Positions 5,155-5,673 of a DNA stretch of 5,673 nucleotides are shown piece by piece. Under the pieces are notes generated by a model that did not search any database, had not been told where the DNA came from, and was given only the letters and a program-made list of their open reading frames with translations. The first letter of the stretch is position 1; every line of letters begins with the position of its first letter. Source of the DNA: Ignavibacteria bacterium (lineage in GTDB: Bacteria > Bacteroidota > Ignavibacteria > Ignavibacteriales > Ignavibacteriaceae); contig JAOTUT010000119.1 in NCBI GenBank assembly GCA_029863735.1, positions 1 through 5,673 of the forward strand. The letters are read 5' to 3'. Position numbers and translations under genes: made by a program.

Positions 5155-5673
5155 ATGAAGAAGATTAATTTTTCACAAATTGCTATTTTAATTGTCGGAA
5201 TATTTATAGCCGGCAATTTTTTCTGCCAGGATAACCTGGATAAAACAGAAATGCAAAAATCAGAATCAGAAATCATTCAGTTACCTGCCCCAAACTTTAA
5301 GAGCAATACCTCCGTAGAAGAAGCAATACAAAAAAGGAGATCTGTAAGGGAGTATAGTAATGAACCTTTATCCCTGATGGAAGTTTCTCAAATCCTCTGG
5401 GCTGCTCAGGGAATAACTGATAAAATCTATGGACTCAGATCTGCTCCTTCTGCAGGTGCTCTGTATCCTCTGGAAGTGTATCTGGTGGCTGCAAATGTAA
5501 GAGACCTCCCAGCCGGTATATATAAAAATTATCTTAAAGATCACTCGATAAAAAAAATTATTGAGGGAGATAAGCGAAGTGCTGTTTCGAATGCAGCTCT
5601 CAGACAGGATGCAATTGAAAACTCTTCTGTAGTGATTATAATAACAGCGGTATACGAAAGAACCTCGGTTAAA
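5155..5673 (+). CDS. SagB/nitroreductase-type FMN flavoprotein with N-terminal signal sequence (partial, 3' end beyond window)
   Basis: The 173 codons visible start at an ATG with a strong Shine-Dalgarno. Residues 1-23 look like a secretion signal (MKK, then a long hydrophobic core). The following C24 sits in NFFC, a poor lipobox, so export is likelier than lipidation. After a polar linker (about 25-50) comes a nitroreductase-fold domain of the SagB/ThcOx type: SVEEAIQKRRSVREYSNEPL (53-72), with the FMN-phosphate-contacting RRSVR; LMEVSQILWAAQGI (74-87); RSAPSAGALYPLEVYLV (95-111), the family signature; then GIYKNYL (121-127). Such proteins use FMN to oxidise or reduce small substrates. SagB members act on azoline peptides, but many stand-alone homologues of unknown substrate exist. 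No cyclodehydratase or precursor peptide is visible. The gene stands beside a terC remnant and has its own promoter-like block. Fold assignment is firm; substrate unknown. Confidence 0.85.
   Translation, partial: MKKINFSQIAILIVGIFIAGNFFCQDNLDKTEMQKSESEIIQLPAPNFKSNTSVEEAIQKRRSVREYSNEPLSLMEVSQILWAAQGITDKIYGLRSAPSAGALYPLEVYLVAANVRDLPAGIYKNYLKDHSIKKIIEGDKRSAVSNAALRQDAIENSSVVIIITAVYERTSVK

Noticed and set aside
5070..5276. Open minus-strand frame of 68 codons
   Set aside because: It overlaps the start, signal sequence and promoter block of the flavoprotein gene on the other strand, and its product is not protein-like in a recognisable way.
5155..5673. Thiazole/oxazole-modified peptide cluster implied by the SagB-like protein
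   Set aside because: No precursor peptide or YcaO/cyclodehydratase gene is visible, and the signal sequence argues against the cytosolic SagB role.

Overview
The window (5,673 bp, AT-rich by eye) looks like a chromosomal accessory stretch from the Bacteroidetes/Chlorobi/Ignavibacteria side of bacteria. This rests on inference: the AT-rich codon use, the weak or absent Shine-Dalgarno sites at two of the genes, candidate TTTG / TAnnTTTG-type promoters, and a Fic protein whose N-terminus reads like those of that group. No rRNA, complete tRNA, CRISPR array or transposase gene is visible.

Left third (minus strand). A complete AbgT-family membrane transporter gene (415-1944) is followed, with an 8-nt overlap, by a tiny ORF carrying one CxxC knuckle (285-422). 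After the stop of that small ORF the same frame stays open to the left edge and encodes a convincing but unrecognised protein with no ATG (1-254). This may be a GTG-started gene or a broken one.

Middle. A 691-bp gene-poor spacer (1945-2635) holds a probable abgT promoter, a perfect 7-bp hairpin, and a strange locus built from tRNA pieces: a D-arm segment, 67 nt of GC-rich inverted repeats, then a tRNA-Lys(CUU)-like anticodon arm with no T arm. Next comes a complete class II Fic AMPylase-type gene (2636-3781). It is preceded by AT-rich stem-loops and bracketed by two direct copies of a 23-nt sequence, each with a shared 17-nt downstream block.

Right third. A GTG-started NYN-domain / OST-HTH (LOTUS) putative RNA-processing protein (4078-4821) is followed by a 74-bp REP/BIME-like double palindrome. 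The REP abuts the C-terminal 45 codons of a TerC-family membrane protein on the minus strand. That gene is cut off at about 5083, only a few bases from a promoter-like repeat that drives the last gene: a SagB/nitroreductase-type flavoprotein with an N-terminal signal sequence, running off the right edge.

The genes do not form one pathway. The window reads as a mosaic: single-gene units joined at a tRNA remnant, repeated promoter blocks and a gene-remnant junction. The most interesting features are the composite tRNA/hairpin locus, the repeat-bracketed fic unit, and the TTTGAACAA element shared by the spacers upstream of fic, the NYN gene and the nitroreductase gene.
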